Assembly: GCF_014650895.1 (NCBI RefSeq)
Contig: NZ_BMVV01000008.1
Location: forward strand, 186,001-250,000
Length of the DNA stretch: 64,000 nucleotides
Direction of reading: 5' to 3'
Source of the DNA: Streptomyces omiyaensis
GTDB taxonomy: Bacteria > Actinomycetota > Actinomycetes > Streptomycetales > Streptomycetaceae
Of this stretch, positions 23,244-31,946 are shown one piece after another. Both the position numbers and the translations under genes were made by a program. Below the pieces are notes generated by a model that was given only the letters and a program-made list of their open reading frames with translations, made no database searches and was not told where the DNA came from. Within the stretch, counting starts at the first letter, position 1. Each line of letters opens with the position of its first letter.

Positions 23244-24875
23244 CTACAGGCCCGGTGCGCGGTGGGTGATCCGCCCGTCGACCGTCGTCAGCAGGACGGG
23301 GACGTCGGGGAGCTCCGCGGCCGGCGTGGTGAGCGGGTCGGCGGCCAGGACCGTCAGGTCGGCACGGTGCCCGAGGGCGAGCCGGCCGGAGACGCGTTCC
23401 TCGCCGGCCGCGTGGGCCGCGCCGGTCGTCAGGCCGCGCAGCGCCTCCAGCGCGGTCAGGGCCTGCCCGGGGCCGTGCGGCGGCTGCGCGAGGTCGCGGG
23501 TCGGGCGGCGGTGCACGGCGCCGGCCAGCACGCCCAGCGGCGGGAAGGGGGCGATCGGCCAGTCCGAGCCCAGCACCACGGTCGCCCCGGAGTCGACCAG
23601 GTCCCGGCAGCGCCAGGCGCGTCCGGCGCGCTCCTCGCCGAGCCGGCGGGACCAGTTGTCGGTGTGGTCGGCGCGGGTGAAGTCGCAGCAGTGGGTGGGC
23701 TGCATGGAGGCGATGACGCCGAGCTCGGCGAAGCGGCCCAGGGTGTCGTCCGGGACCGTCTCGATGTGCTCGACCCGGTGGCGCACCCCCGGGTCGCCGC
23801 CGGTGGCGCGCGCCTTCTCGACGGCGTCGAGGACGTGCCGGACGGCGGCGTCGCCGATGGCGTGGGTCGCCGTCGGCACCCCGGCGCGGTGCAGCGCGCC
23901 GACGATCCGCGTGTACGCCTCCGGGTCGGGCCAGAAGGCGTGGGTGGACTCGCCGTGGCAGTCGGGCTTCTCCAGCCAGGCGGTGCCGTTGTCGATCGTG
24001 CCGTCCATGAAGAGCTTCACGCCGGCGACCTGCCAGAGGTCGCCGCCGCGTCCCTGGAGCGCGATCAGCTCCTCCACGCCGGACGCGTCGGTGCCGGGCT
24101 GGCACCAGGGGGCCACGCGCAGCCGCAGCGGCAGCCGGCCCGTGGCGTCCAGCTCGGTGAAGAGGTCGAGGCTGTCGCCGTTGGCGTCCATGACGTGCCC
24201 GCCGGTCAGGCCGGCCGCGGCCATCCCGTCCAGCGCCGAGGCCAGCCGCTCCAGCCGCTCGGCGCGGGTGGGCCGCGGGGCGACCCGCTCGACCAGCTCG
24301 CAGGCGGCGTCCTCCTGGAGCAGTCCGGTGGGGCGCCCGTCGGCGTCGCAGACGATCTCGGCGGAGGCCTGGTCGAAGGCGCGCGGGCCGTCGACGCCGG
24401 CGAGTTCGAGGGCGCGGCGGGAGGCGAGCGCGGAGTGCGCGTCGAAGAGCAGCAGGAAGGCGGGCACCCCGTCGAGGACGGCGTCGAAGGGGGCGACGCC
24501 GACCGGCTCGGTGCCGAAGACGTTCGGGTCGAGCCCCCAGGCGAACAGCCACTCGCCCCGGCCGAGGCGGCGCACCTCGCCCGCCAGCGCCTCCCGCACG
24601 TCCGCGAGGCCGGCGCAGCGGGAGAGGTCGAGACCGCCGGTGAGTTCGGCGCCGGACACGGGGTGGACGTGCCCGTCGACGAGACCGGGGGTGACGACGG
24701 CGCCCTTCAGGTCGACGACGGTGGTCGCCGCCCCGGCGAGCTCCCGCACCTCGCGGTCGTCGCCGAGCGCGGCGATCCGCCCGTCCCCGCCCACGGCGAG
24801 CGCGCTCGCCCCGAGGAAGGCCCCGGTGGCGGGATCGAGGAGTCGGGCGGAGTGGAGGACGAGTCGGGTGGACAC
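23244..24875 (-). CDS. YtcJ-like amidohydrolase
   Basis: 543-residue metal-dependent hydrolase of the amidohydrolase superfamily 3 (YtcJ group). The metal-binding HVH is in GLVDGHVHPVSG at about residues 70-81. A later His is in ATHAIGDAA and another in RHRVEHIETV, and the terminal Asp is in VLGSDWPIAPF. Beta-sandwich ends frame the barrel. GTG 24875 is preceded by TAGGAGC. Substrates of YtcJ relatives are mostly unknown; N-formimino or amide compounds are typical. It lies beside the amine-utilisation genes but on the far side of a TetR gene. Confidence 0.88.
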   Translation of the reverse strand: MSTRLVLHSARLLDPATGAFLGASALAVGGDGRIAALGDDREVRELAGAATTVVDLKGAVVTPGLVDGHVHPVSGAELTGGLDLSRCAGLADVREALAGEVRRLGRGEWLFAWGLDPNVFGTEPVGVAPFDAVLDGVPAFLLLFDAHSALASRRALELAGVDGPRAFDQASAEIVCDADGRPTGLLQEDAACELVERVAPRPTRAERLERLASALDGMAAAGLTGGHVMDANGDSLDLFTELDATGRLPLRLRVAPWCQPGTDASGVEELIALQGRGGDLWQVAGVKLFMDGTIDNGTAWLEKPDCHGESTHAFWPDPEAYTRIVGALHRAGVPTATHAIGDAAVRHVLDAVEKARATGGDPGVRHRVEHIETVPDDTLGRFAELGVIASMQPTHCCDFTRADHTDNWSRRLGEERAGRAWRCRDLVDSGATVVLGSDWPIAPFPPLGVLAGAVHRRPTRDLAQPPHGPGQALTALEALRGLTTGAAHAAGEERVSGRLALGHRADLTVLAADPLTTPAAELPDVPVLLTTVDGRITHRAPGL

Positions 24876-25163
24876 GAGGGTGCTCCTAGCGGTGGTGGTA
24901 CGGGAGAGGGGCGCCGCGGCGGGCACGGCGCCGGTCGGCACGGCACGTCTGCGGGGGCACGACGGCGCACCGGTGCGGGCTGGGGCGTGGGCGCGGGACG
25001 GCCCCACGGGAGGCAGGCCCCGCACCGGTACGGGTACGGGCTCAGGCGCGGGGGCGGCCACGGGGGCACGCTCCCGCACCGGACGCGGGCGCCGCGCGGC
25101 CGCGGTGCGGGGCGCTCCGGCGCCGTCGCCCGCGCCCGGCCCGCCGCCGGGTCCCCGCGGCCG
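24876..25163. other. 288-bp gap between amidohydrolase and TetR genes
   Basis: G/C-rich, with repeated GCACCGG(T/A)-CGGG motifs near 24976, 25020 and 25075. I see no gene or clear promoter beyond the AGGAG before 24875. Confidence 0.4.
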
Positions 25164-25952
25164 TCAGGCCTCGGTCGTCCTCGCGGCGGTGGACTCGGTG
25201 GCTGCGACGGGTTCGGTGGGTTCGGCGGCCGACGCCGACGCGGCCGTCGTCGCCGCCAGCCGCGGCACCGCCGCCTCGGCCGCCTCGGCCGGGGAGTAGG
25301 CGAGCGGCAGGCTTCCCGTCGCGCCGGGCGCGTCCAGGGTGCCGTCCGGGAGGGAGAGGGCGCGTTCGGCCGTGCTGAGGGCCAGCCGGGTCACCGCCGG
25401 GGGCCGGTCGGTGCGGTCCGAGTTGGCGTGGGCGCCGAGGCCGTCGAGGACCACCAGGATCTGGATGGCCGCCGACCGGGCGTCGTCCGTGCGGAACTCG
25501 CCGCGGGCGACGCCGTCGTGGACGAGTTCCTCCAGGCGGTCGTCGGAGGCGAGTTCCATCCGGGTGACCACGTCCCGCAGGACGGGCCGGTAGCGGCTGA
25601 GGTGCCGGGCGTTGATCCACAGGCGGCTGATGTCGTCGTAGGCCTCGCCGGACGACAGCGCGAAGTAGCGGGCCAGGTACTGCGCCGGGGTGCCGTCCGG
25701 CCGCTCGGCCGGCAGCAGGGTGTCGAGCTCGCCGAGGGCCGCGACCGAGAACGCCTCGGCCACCAGGTCCTCCGCCGAGGGGAAGTAGTGGCTGATCAGG
25801 CCGGGCCGGACGGCGAGCTCCTCGGCGACGCGCCGCAGGGTGACGCACTCCAGCCCTTCGGCCAGGGCGATCCGCGCGGCCGTCGCCACGATCTCCGCCC
25901 GCCGGGCCTCGGGTGATTTCCGAATTCGCTTGCGCTGGACGCTTGACGACAT
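25164..25952 (-). CDS. TetR-family transcriptional regulator
   Basis: 262 residues. The TetR HTH is at about residues 12-60 (ARRAEIVATAARIALAEG, then TLRRVAEELAVRPGLISHYF). The ligand-binding region extends to about residue 190, and a low-complexity tail follows (VAATESTAARTTEA). ATG 25952 starts MSSSVQRKRIRKS; upstream starts add an unlikely leader. It is divergent from the NCS1 permease gene with 67 bp between starts and is the likely repressor of that permease. Confidence 0.88.
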   Translation of the reverse strand: MSSSVQRKRIRKSPEARRAEIVATAARIALAEGLECVTLRRVAEELAVRPGLISHYFPSAEDLVAEAFSVAALGELDTLLPAERPDGTPAQYLARYFALSSGEAYDDISRLWINARHLSRYRPVLRDVVTRMELASDDRLEELVHDGVARGEFRTDDARSAAIQILVVLDGLGAHANSDRTDRPPAVTRLALSTAERALSLPDGTLDAPGATGSLPLAYSPAEAAEAAVPRLAATTAASASAAEPTEPVAATESTAARTTEA

Positions 25953-26019
25953 ACCGGGGATGCTATTGAGTGTGCGACCAATAAGCAACCAGGTGGGCAA
26001 TCACGCACCGGAGGGCCGC

Positions 26020-27465
26020 ATGGCTTCCACGATCCCCGACCCGCGCTCCGGGACAGAGCGCGGGTCGGCACCCCTGCCGGCGGGCGACGGACCCGGCCGC
26101 GTCGAGGCCCACGGCATCGACCACATCCCCGACGGCGAACGCCACGGCCACCCCCGCGAGCTGTTCTCCGTCTGGGCCGCGGCGAACGTCAACTACCTCA
26201 GCCTCGTCATCGGCGGCGCGCTGGTCTTCATGGGCCTCACGCTCGGGCAGGCGATCGGCGTGATCGTCGTCGGCAACCTCTTCTGGGTCCTCAGCGGCGT
26301 CCTCGCCACCTCGGGACCGGCCGCGGGCGTGCCCAGCGAGGTCGTCACGCGCACGCTCTACGGCGTCCTCGGCAACCGCGTGAACAACGCGGTCGGCGGC
26401 TGGCTGGTCTCCGTCTGCTACTTCGCGCTCAACCTGGCCGCCGCCGCGACCGCCGCCTTCGCGCTCGTCGAGAAGACGGGCATCCCGGCGAACACCCCGG
26501 TGAAGGTCGTGGTCATCGTGGTCATCGCCGCCCTCACCCTGGCGATCAGCGTCTACGGCCACGGGCTGATCATCAAGCTGTACCTGCCGATCACCCTGGT
26601 CCTCGGCGCGGCGTTCGCCGTCGTCGCCGTGGCCGTCCTCCGGCACGCCGACTTCTCGTACGCCCCCGCCGAGTCGCTCTCCGGCCTCCCCCTGTGGGCG
26701 CTGCTGCTGGCGGGCACCACGATGATCGCCTCGGGCCCGCTCTCGTACACCACGAGCGCCGACTTCTCGCGCTACCTGCCCCGGGACAGCTCCCCGCGCG
26801 CCATCGTGCTGTGGAACGCGCTCGGCGCGTTCGTGCCCAGCGCGATCGTCTGCTCGCTCGGCGCCCTCGCCGCCACCGTCGTCGACATGTCCGACCCGCA
26901 GACGGCCCTCCAGGGCATCCTGCCCGGCTGGTTCGTGCCGGTCTTCCTGCTCTCCCTGGTCCTCGGCACCATCGCCATCAACGCCCTCACCGCCTACAGC
27001 GCCGGTCTCGCCCTCCAGGCCGTCGGCCTGCGGATCCGCCGCACGGTCAGCGTCCTGTTCGACGGGGCCGTCGCCGTCGCCCTCACCCTCTACGGGCTGC
27101 TGGTCTCCGACTTCCTGGACACCGTCAGCAACGCCCTCCAGGTGATCACGGTCCTCACCGGCCCGATGATGTGCGTCTACGCCACGGACATCCTGCTCCG
27201 CCGCAACCGCTACGACGTGGCCGCCCTCTCCGACGAGACCCCCGGCAGCCCCTTCTGGTACGTCCGCGGCGTCAACCCGGCCGGCGTGACCGCCCTGCTC
27301 GGCGGTGTCGCGGCCGGCGCCCTGTGCGTCGACAGCGTCTACACGGGGCCGGTCGCCTCCGCCGTCGGCATGGACCTCTCGCTGCCCGTCGGCATGGCCG
27401 TCGCCACCCTCCTCTACCTGGTCCTCGGCCGGCGCGCGGTCGCGGCTACCCTCCCCACCGCCTGA
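26020..27465 (+). CDS. NCS1-family (CodB-like) permease
   Basis: 481 residues with about twelve membrane spans after a hydrophilic N-terminus of about 50 residues. The family marks are NVNYLSLVIGGALVFMGLTL, an SRYLP-type motif (TSADFSRYLPRD) and ITVLTGPMMCVYATDILL. NCS1 carriers import nucleobases, hydantoins or related nitrogen compounds with Na+ or H+. ATG 26020 follows GGAGGGCC. Its position next to the GlnA4 cluster suggests uptake of an amine or N-containing substrate; this is inference. Confidence 0.88.
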   Translation: MASTIPDPRSGTERGSAPLPAGDGPGRVEAHGIDHIPDGERHGHPRELFSVWAAANVNYLSLVIGGALVFMGLTLGQAIGVIVVGNLFWVLSGVLATSGPAAGVPSEVVTRTLYGVLGNRVNNAVGGWLVSVCYFALNLAAAATAAFALVEKTGIPANTPVKVVVIVVIAALTLAISVYGHGLIIKLYLPITLVLGAAFAVVAVAVLRHADFSYAPAESLSGLPLWALLLAGTTMIASGPLSYTTSADFSRYLPRDSSPRAIVLWNALGAFVPSAIVCSLGALAATVVDMSDPQTALQGILPGWFVPVFLLSLVLGTIAINALTAYSAGLALQAVGLRIRRTVSVLFDGAVAVALTLYGLLVSDFLDTVSNALQVITVLTGPMMCVYATDILLRRNRYDVAALSDETPGSPFWYVRGVNPAGVTALLGGVAAGALCVDSVYTGPVASAVGMDLSLPVGMAVATLLYLVLGRRAVAATLPTA

Positions 27466-27480
27466 CCGCGGCCCCCGAAC

Positions 27481-27518
27481 CGCGGGGCGGCCGGACCGCC
27501 CACCCCGGCCGCCCCGCG
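27481..27518. terminator. bidirectional terminator between permease and amidase genes
   Basis: 14-bp perfect arms, 27481-27494 and 27505-27518 (CGCGGGGCGGCCGG and its complement), with a 10-nt loop, placed between two convergent genes. No T-tract on either side. Confidence 0.65.
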
Positions 27519-27550
27519 CCCCCGTCCCCTTCCCGCCGCCGTACGGCCGC

Positions 27551-28252
27551 TCACCGCCGCCGTACGGCCGCCGCGGCCTCGACCAGCCCCCGGACGAGCC
27601 TCGGGTCCTCGCCCATCTCCGGGTGCCACTGGACCCCGAGCACCCAGGCCGGCTCCGCCAGCTCGACCGCCTCCACCGTGCCGTCCTCCGCGTGGGCGGA
27701 GGGCGCCAGGCCCGCGCCCAGCCGGTCCACGGCCTGGTGGTGGTAGGCCGGCACCTCGGCCTGCTCCGGGACGAGGGAGGCGTAGAGCGTCCCCGGCACC
27801 GGCTTCACCGGATGCCGCCCCATCACCCCCGGGGCCTCCACGTGCCCGTCCAGATGCTGCGTCAGCGTCCCGCCCAGCGCCACGTTGAGCAGCTGCATCC
27901 CCCGGCAGACGCCGAGCAGCGGGGTGCCGGAGGCGAGCGCCGCCCCGATCAGGGCCAGCTCCCAGGCGTCCCGCTCCCGGGCCGGCGGGCCGGTCCGCGG
28001 ATCGGGCACGGCGCCGTACCGCGCGGGCTCCACGTCCGCCCCGCCCGCCACCACCAGCCCGTCGAGCCGCGCCAGCACCGCCGCCGCCTCCGAGGGCTCG
28101 TCCGGCGGCAGCATCACCGCCAGGCCGCCGCCGTCCCGCACGTACCGCGGATACTGCGCGGGCAGCAGCGCGGCGGGCATGTCCCACACCCCCCAGCGCG
28201 CCCGGTCGAGATAGGTCGTCACGCCGATGAGCGGCTTGGCGGGCTGGGTCAC
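27551..28252 (-). CDS. gamma-glutamyl-gamma-aminobutyrate hydrolase family protein (PuuD-like)
   Basis: 233-residue class-I amidotransferase-like hydrolase (peptidase C26). The nucleophile is Cys116 in LLGVCRGMQLLN, and the dyad is His210 and Glu212 in VLGVQWHPEMG. LDGLVVAGGADVEPARYG is the typical oxyanion region. Enzymes of this type cut gamma-glutamyl amides to give glutamate. GTG 28252 has GAGGCAG upstream. It is encoded upstream on the same strand side as the FadR regulator and opposite to GlnA4, which makes it the likely last step of the gamma-glutamylated amine pathway. Confidence 0.9.
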   Translation of the reverse strand: MTQPAKPLIGVTTYLDRARWGVWDMPAALLPAQYPRYVRDGGGLAVMLPPDEPSEAAAVLARLDGLVVAGGADVEPARYGAVPDPRTGPPARERDAWELALIGAALASGTPLLGVCRGMQLLNVALGGTLTQHLDGHVEAPGVMGRHPVKPVPGTLYASLVPEQAEVPAYHHQAVDRLGAGLAPSAHAEDGTVEAVELAEPAWVLGVQWHPEMGEDPRLVRGLVEAAAAVRRR

Positions 28253-28348
28253 GGAACTGCCTCCTGCGCGGGGTCTCGGTCACGGACGCTGGGCCGACTC
28301 TAGAGGTGCCCGGGGCCGCCCGCGGTCAATGGGCCGTGTACGTACCTT

Positions 28349-29086
28349 TCACGCCAGGAAGCCGCGCAGCAGCGCCGCCGTCCCCGCGCAGTGCTCCCGC
28401 ATCACCTCGCGCGCCGCGTCCGCGTCCCCGGCCAGCACCGCCTCCACCACCGCGGTGTGCTGGTGCTGGGAGTGCTCCAGGTTGCGGACGAGGAGGGGGA
28501 TGCAGTCCAGCAGTTCGTTCACGGTCGCGCGGACCGCCGCGTACCGCGCCGTCAGGCTGGGGGAGCCGGAGAGCTCGGCCAGCGTGAGGTGGAGCAGCGT
28601 GTCCCGGCGCCGGTAGTCGGCCGGCGTCGCGTCGTGCGTGGCGGCCAGCGCCGCCCGCAGCCGCTCCGCACCCGCCGCGTCCGGTCCGTGCGCCGCGCAC
28701 AGCCCGGCCGCGCCCACCTCCAGGACCTCCCGGAAGCGCAGCACGTCCTCCATGTCGACCGGGGCGATCCGCCGGCGCAGCTCCGCCCCGTCGGGGTCCT
28801 GCGGGCGGGGCAGCACGAACGTCCCCCCGTACCGGCCGCGCCGGCTCTCCACCAGGCCCTGCTCCTGGAGCACCTTGAGGACCTCGCGCAGCGTCACCCG
28901 GCTGATCCCCATCCGCTCGGCCAGCTCCCGCTCGGCGGGCAGCCGTCCGCCGTCCGGCACCAGGCCCAGGCGGACCACCTGGAGGATCTGCTCCAGGGCC
29001 TCCTCGAAGCCGTTCCCGGCCCGGACCGGACGCAGCACCGGCGCCAACCGGTCGTCCGGGCCGCCCGGTTCACCCGTACGGATCAC
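28349..29086 (-). CDS. FadR-subfamily GntR transcriptional regulator
   Basis: 245 residues from GTG 29086. The winged HTH reads RLPAERELAERMGISRVTLRE and the FCD ligand-binding domain (about residues 100-240) has the metal-type His/Asp pattern around DTLLHLTLAEL and HQHTAVVEAVLAG. GTG 29086 has AGGGGAAGGGG upstream; an ATG at 29137 is in frame but lies over the likely operator. It is divergent from glnA4 and probably controls it, and the same-strand puuD-like gene 96 bp downstream may be cotranscribed. Confidence 0.87.
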   Translation of the reverse strand: MIRTGEPGGPDDRLAPVLRPVRAGNGFEEALEQILQVVRLGLVPDGGRLPAERELAERMGISRVTLREVLKVLQEQGLVESRRGRYGGTFVLPRPQDPDGAELRRRIAPVDMEDVLRFREVLEVGAAGLCAAHGPDAAGAERLRAALAATHDATPADYRRRDTLLHLTLAELSGSPSLTARYAAVRATVNELLDCIPLLVRNLEHSQHQHTAVVEAVLAGDADAAREVMREHCAGTAALLRGFLA

Positions 29087-29122
29087 CTTCTCGCCACCCC
29101 TTCCCCTGACACTTCCCAAGCA

Positions 29123-29137
29123 ATGGTCTCGGCCCAT
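29123..29137. promoter_or_regulatory. possible FadR-type operator over the glnA4 promoter
   Basis: ATGGTCTCGGCCCAT is an imperfect palindrome (outer ATGG/CCAT). It adjoins TACCTT at 29137-29142, a possible -10 for glnA4. Confidence 0.35.
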
Positions 29138-29178
29138 ACCTTATGACTCCCGGCAGGCCGAACGAGGAGAGTCGTCCC

Positions 29179-30543
29179 GTGGCAGACCGCACACCCCCGC
29201 TGACCGTCGAGGAACTGCGCGCCCTCGTGGCGGCCGGTGAGATCGACACCGTCGTCCTGGCCTTCCCCGACATGCAGGGCCGGCTCCAGGGGAAGCGGTT
29301 CGCCGCCCCCTTCTTCCTCGGCGAGGTCCTCGCCCACGGCACCGAGGGGTGCGACTACCTCCTCGCCGTCGACACCGAGATGAACACCGTCGGCGGCTAC
29401 GCCATGTCCTCCTGGGAGCGCGGCTACGGCGACTTCGCCATGCGCCCCGACCTCGCCACCCTGCGCCGCGTCCCCTGGAACGAGGCGAGCGCCCTGGTCA
29501 CCGCCGACCTGGCCTGGGCCGACGGCTCGCCCGTCGCCGCCGCCCCCCGCCAGATCCTCCGCCGCCAGCTGGACCGCCTCGCCGCCCACGGCCTCACCGC
29601 CCACGCCGGCACCGAGCTGGAGTTCATCGTCTTCGCGGACACCTACGAGCGGGCCTGGGACACCGGCTACCGGGACCTCACCCCGGCCAACCGGTACAAC
29701 GTCGACTACTCGATCCTCGGCGGCGGCCGCGTCGAGCCGCTGCTGCGCCGCATCCGCAACGAGATGGCCGCCGCCGGCCTCACCGTCGAATCGGCCAAGG
29801 GCGAGTGCAACCCCGGCCAGCACGAGATCGCCTTCCGCTACGACGAGGCCCTCGTCACCTGCGACCAGCACGCCGTCTACAAGACCGGCGCCAAGGAGAT
29901 CGCCTCCCAGGAAGGCGTCTCGCTCACCTTCATGGCCAAGTACAACGAGCGCGAGGGCAACTCCTGCCACATCCACCTCTCCCTCCAGGACGCGACCGGG
30001 ACCAACGCCATGGCCGGGGAGGACGAGCACGGCATGTCGGAGGTCATGCGCCGCTTCCTCGCCGGGCAGCTGGCCGCGATGCGGGACTTCTCCCTCCTCT
30101 ACGCCCCCAACGTCAACTCCTACAAGCGCTTCCAGCCCGGCTCCTTCGCCCCCACCGCCGTCGCCTGGGGCCCCGACAACCGGACCTGCGCCCTGCGGAC
30201 CGTCGGCCACGGGCCCTCCACCCGCTTCGAGAACCGCCTGCCCGGCGGCGACGTCAACCCCTACCTCGCCGTCGCCGCGATGATCGCCGCCGGACTCCAC
30301 GGCATCGAGCGGGGCCTCGAACTCCCGCCGCCCTGCACCGGGAACGCCTACGCCGCCGACCACGCCCACGTCCCCACCACCCTGCGCGAGGCCGCCGAAC
30401 TCTGGGAGACCAGCGAGATCGCCAAGGAGGCCTTCGGCCCCGAGGTCGTCGCCCACTACCGCAACATGGCCCGCGTCGAACTCGCCGCCTTCGACGCGGC
30501 GGTCACCGACTGGGAACTCCGCCGCTCCTTCGAACGCCACTGA
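29179..30543 (+). CDS. glnA4: GlnA4-like gamma-glutamylamine synthetase (glutamine synthetase family)
   Basis: 454-residue type I glutamine synthetase-like enzyme. The beta-grasp N-terminus (AFPDMQGRLQGKRF) and catalytic elements are seen: GECNPGQHEIAFRY, GNSCHIHLSLQD, NVNSYKRFQPG and ENRLPGGDVNPYLAVAAM. Enzymes of this branch join glutamate to amines rather than ammonia; GlnA4 of S. coelicolor uses ethanolamine. GTG 29179 has GAGGAG 12 nt upstream; an ATG at 29143 would overlap that site. It is followed by aldehyde dehydrogenase and SDR genes. The amine specificity here is inferred from context, not shown by sequence. Confidence 0.85.
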   Translation: MADRTPPLTVEELRALVAAGEIDTVVLAFPDMQGRLQGKRFAAPFFLGEVLAHGTEGCDYLLAVDTEMNTVGGYAMSSWERGYGDFAMRPDLATLRRVPWNEASALVTADLAWADGSPVAAAPRQILRRQLDRLAAHGLTAHAGTELEFIVFADTYERAWDTGYRDLTPANRYNVDYSILGGGRVEPLLRRIRNEMAAAGLTVESAKGECNPGQHEIAFRYDEALVTCDQHAVYKTGAKEIASQEGVSLTFMAKYNEREGNSCHIHLSLQDATGTNAMAGEDEHGMSEVMRRFLAGQLAAMRDFSLLYAPNVNSYKRFQPGSFAPTAVAWGPDNRTCALRTVGHGPSTRFENRLPGGDVNPYLAVAAMIAAGLHGIERGLELPPPCTGNAYAADHAHVPTTLREAAELWETSEIAKEAFGPEVVAHYRNMARVELAAFDAAVTDWELRRSFERH

Positions 30544-30585
30544 AGCCCTCCGCACGCCACCGCACCCCTCCGAGAGGAACGGAAG

Positions 30586-31941
30586 TTGCTCCAGGTACTG
30601 AACCCGGCGACGGAGGAAGTCGTCGCCACGGTCCCCGCCGCCGGCCCCGAGGACGTCGACGCCGCCGTCGCCCGGGCCGCCGCCGCGCAGACCGCGTGGG
30701 CCGCCGCCGCCCCCGCCGACCGGGCCCGGCTGCTCCGCCGCTTCGCCGCTGTCGTCGACGCGCACACCGAGGAACTGGCCCTCCTGGAGGTCCGGGAGGC
30801 CGGCCACACCCTCGGCAACGCCCGCTGGGAGGCGGGCAACGTCCGCGACCTCCTCGACTACGCGGCCGGAGGAGCGGAGCGCCTGAACGGACGCCAGATC
30901 CCCGTCCGGGGAGGCCTCGACGTCACGATCCTCGAACCCCTCGGCGTCGTCGGCGTCATCGCGCCCTGGAACTTCCCCATGCCGATCGCCGCCTGGGCCA
31001 CCGCGCCCGCCCTCGCCGCCGGCAACGCCGTCGTCCTCAAACCGGCCGAGACCACCCCGCTCACCGCGCTCCGCCTCGCCGAACTCGCCCTGGAGGCCGG
31101 ACTCCCCGACCACCTCTTCCAGGTCCTCCCCGGCGAGGGCCCCGTCGCCGGGAACGCCCTCGTCGAGCACCCCGGCATCGCCAAGATCGTCTTCACCGGC
31201 TCCACCCGCACCGGCCGGCACGTCATGGCCAGGGCCGCCGACCAGGTGAAGCGGCTCACCCTCGAACTCGGCGGCAAGAGCCCCAACATCGTCTTCGCCG
31301 ACGCTGACGTCGAGGCGGCGGCCGCCGCCGCCCCCATGGCCTTCCTCGACAACAGCGGCCAGGACTGCTGCGCCCGCACCCGCATCCTCGTGCAGCGGAG
31401 CGTGTACGACCGCTTCCTCGCCCTGCTCGCCCCCGCCGTCGAGGCGACCGTCGTCGGCGACCCGCTCGACGAGCGGACCCAGATGGGGCCGCTCATCTCC
31501 CGCGCCCAGCTCGACCGGGTCCGCGGGTACGTCCCCGAGGGCGCCGAGGCCATCCGGGGCAAGGCGCCCGAGGGCCCCGGCTTCTGGTACCCGCCCACCG
31601 TCCTCACCGGCCTGCCCGAGGACGCCCCCTGCGCCGTCGAGGAGGTCTTCGGCCCCGTCGCCGTCGTCCTCCCCTTCGAGGACGAGGCCGACGCGATCCG
31701 GCTCGCCAACGCCACCCCGTACGGCCTGTCCGGCTCCATCTGGACCCGCGACGTCGGCCGCGCCCTGCGCACCTCCCGGGCCGTCCGGGCCGGGAACCTC
31801 TCCGTCAACTCCCACTCCAGCGTCCGCTACTGGACCCCCTTCGGCGGCTTCGGCCGGTCCGGCCTCGGCCGGGAACTCGGCCCCGACGCCCTGACCGCCT
31901 TCACCGAGACCAAGAACGTCTTCCTCAGCACGGAGGCCTGA
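30586..31941 (+). CDS. aldehyde dehydrogenase
   Basis: 451-residue NAD(P)-dependent aldehyde dehydrogenase. The cofactor-binding region has APWNFPMPIAAWATAPALA and FTGSTRTGR, the general base is Glu227 in LELGGKSPN, and the nucleophile is Cys261 in NSGQDCCAR. It starts at TTG 30586, with GAGAGGAACGG upstream. Placed 42 bp after glnA4 and 5 bp before the SDR, it fits oxidation of a gamma-glutamyl aminoaldehyde to the acid. Confidence 0.92.
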   Translation: MLQVLNPATEEVVATVPAAGPEDVDAAVARAAAAQTAWAAAAPADRARLLRRFAAVVDAHTEELALLEVREAGHTLGNARWEAGNVRDLLDYAAGGAERLNGRQIPVRGGLDVTILEPLGVVGVIAPWNFPMPIAAWATAPALAAGNAVVLKPAETTPLTALRLAELALEAGLPDHLFQVLPGEGPVAGNALVEHPGIAKIVFTGSTRTGRHVMARAADQVKRLTLELGGKSPNIVFADADVEAAAAAAPMAFLDNSGQDCCARTRILVQRSVYDRFLALLAPAVEATVVGDPLDERTQMGPLISRAQLDRVRGYVPEGAEAIRGKAPEGPGFWYPPTVLTGLPEDAPCAVEEVFGPVAVVLPFEDEADAIRLANATPYGLSGSIWTRDVGRALRTSRAVRAGNLSVNSHSSVRYWTPFGGFGRSGLGRELGPDALTAFTETKNVFLSTEA

Positions 31942-31946
31942 ACCGC

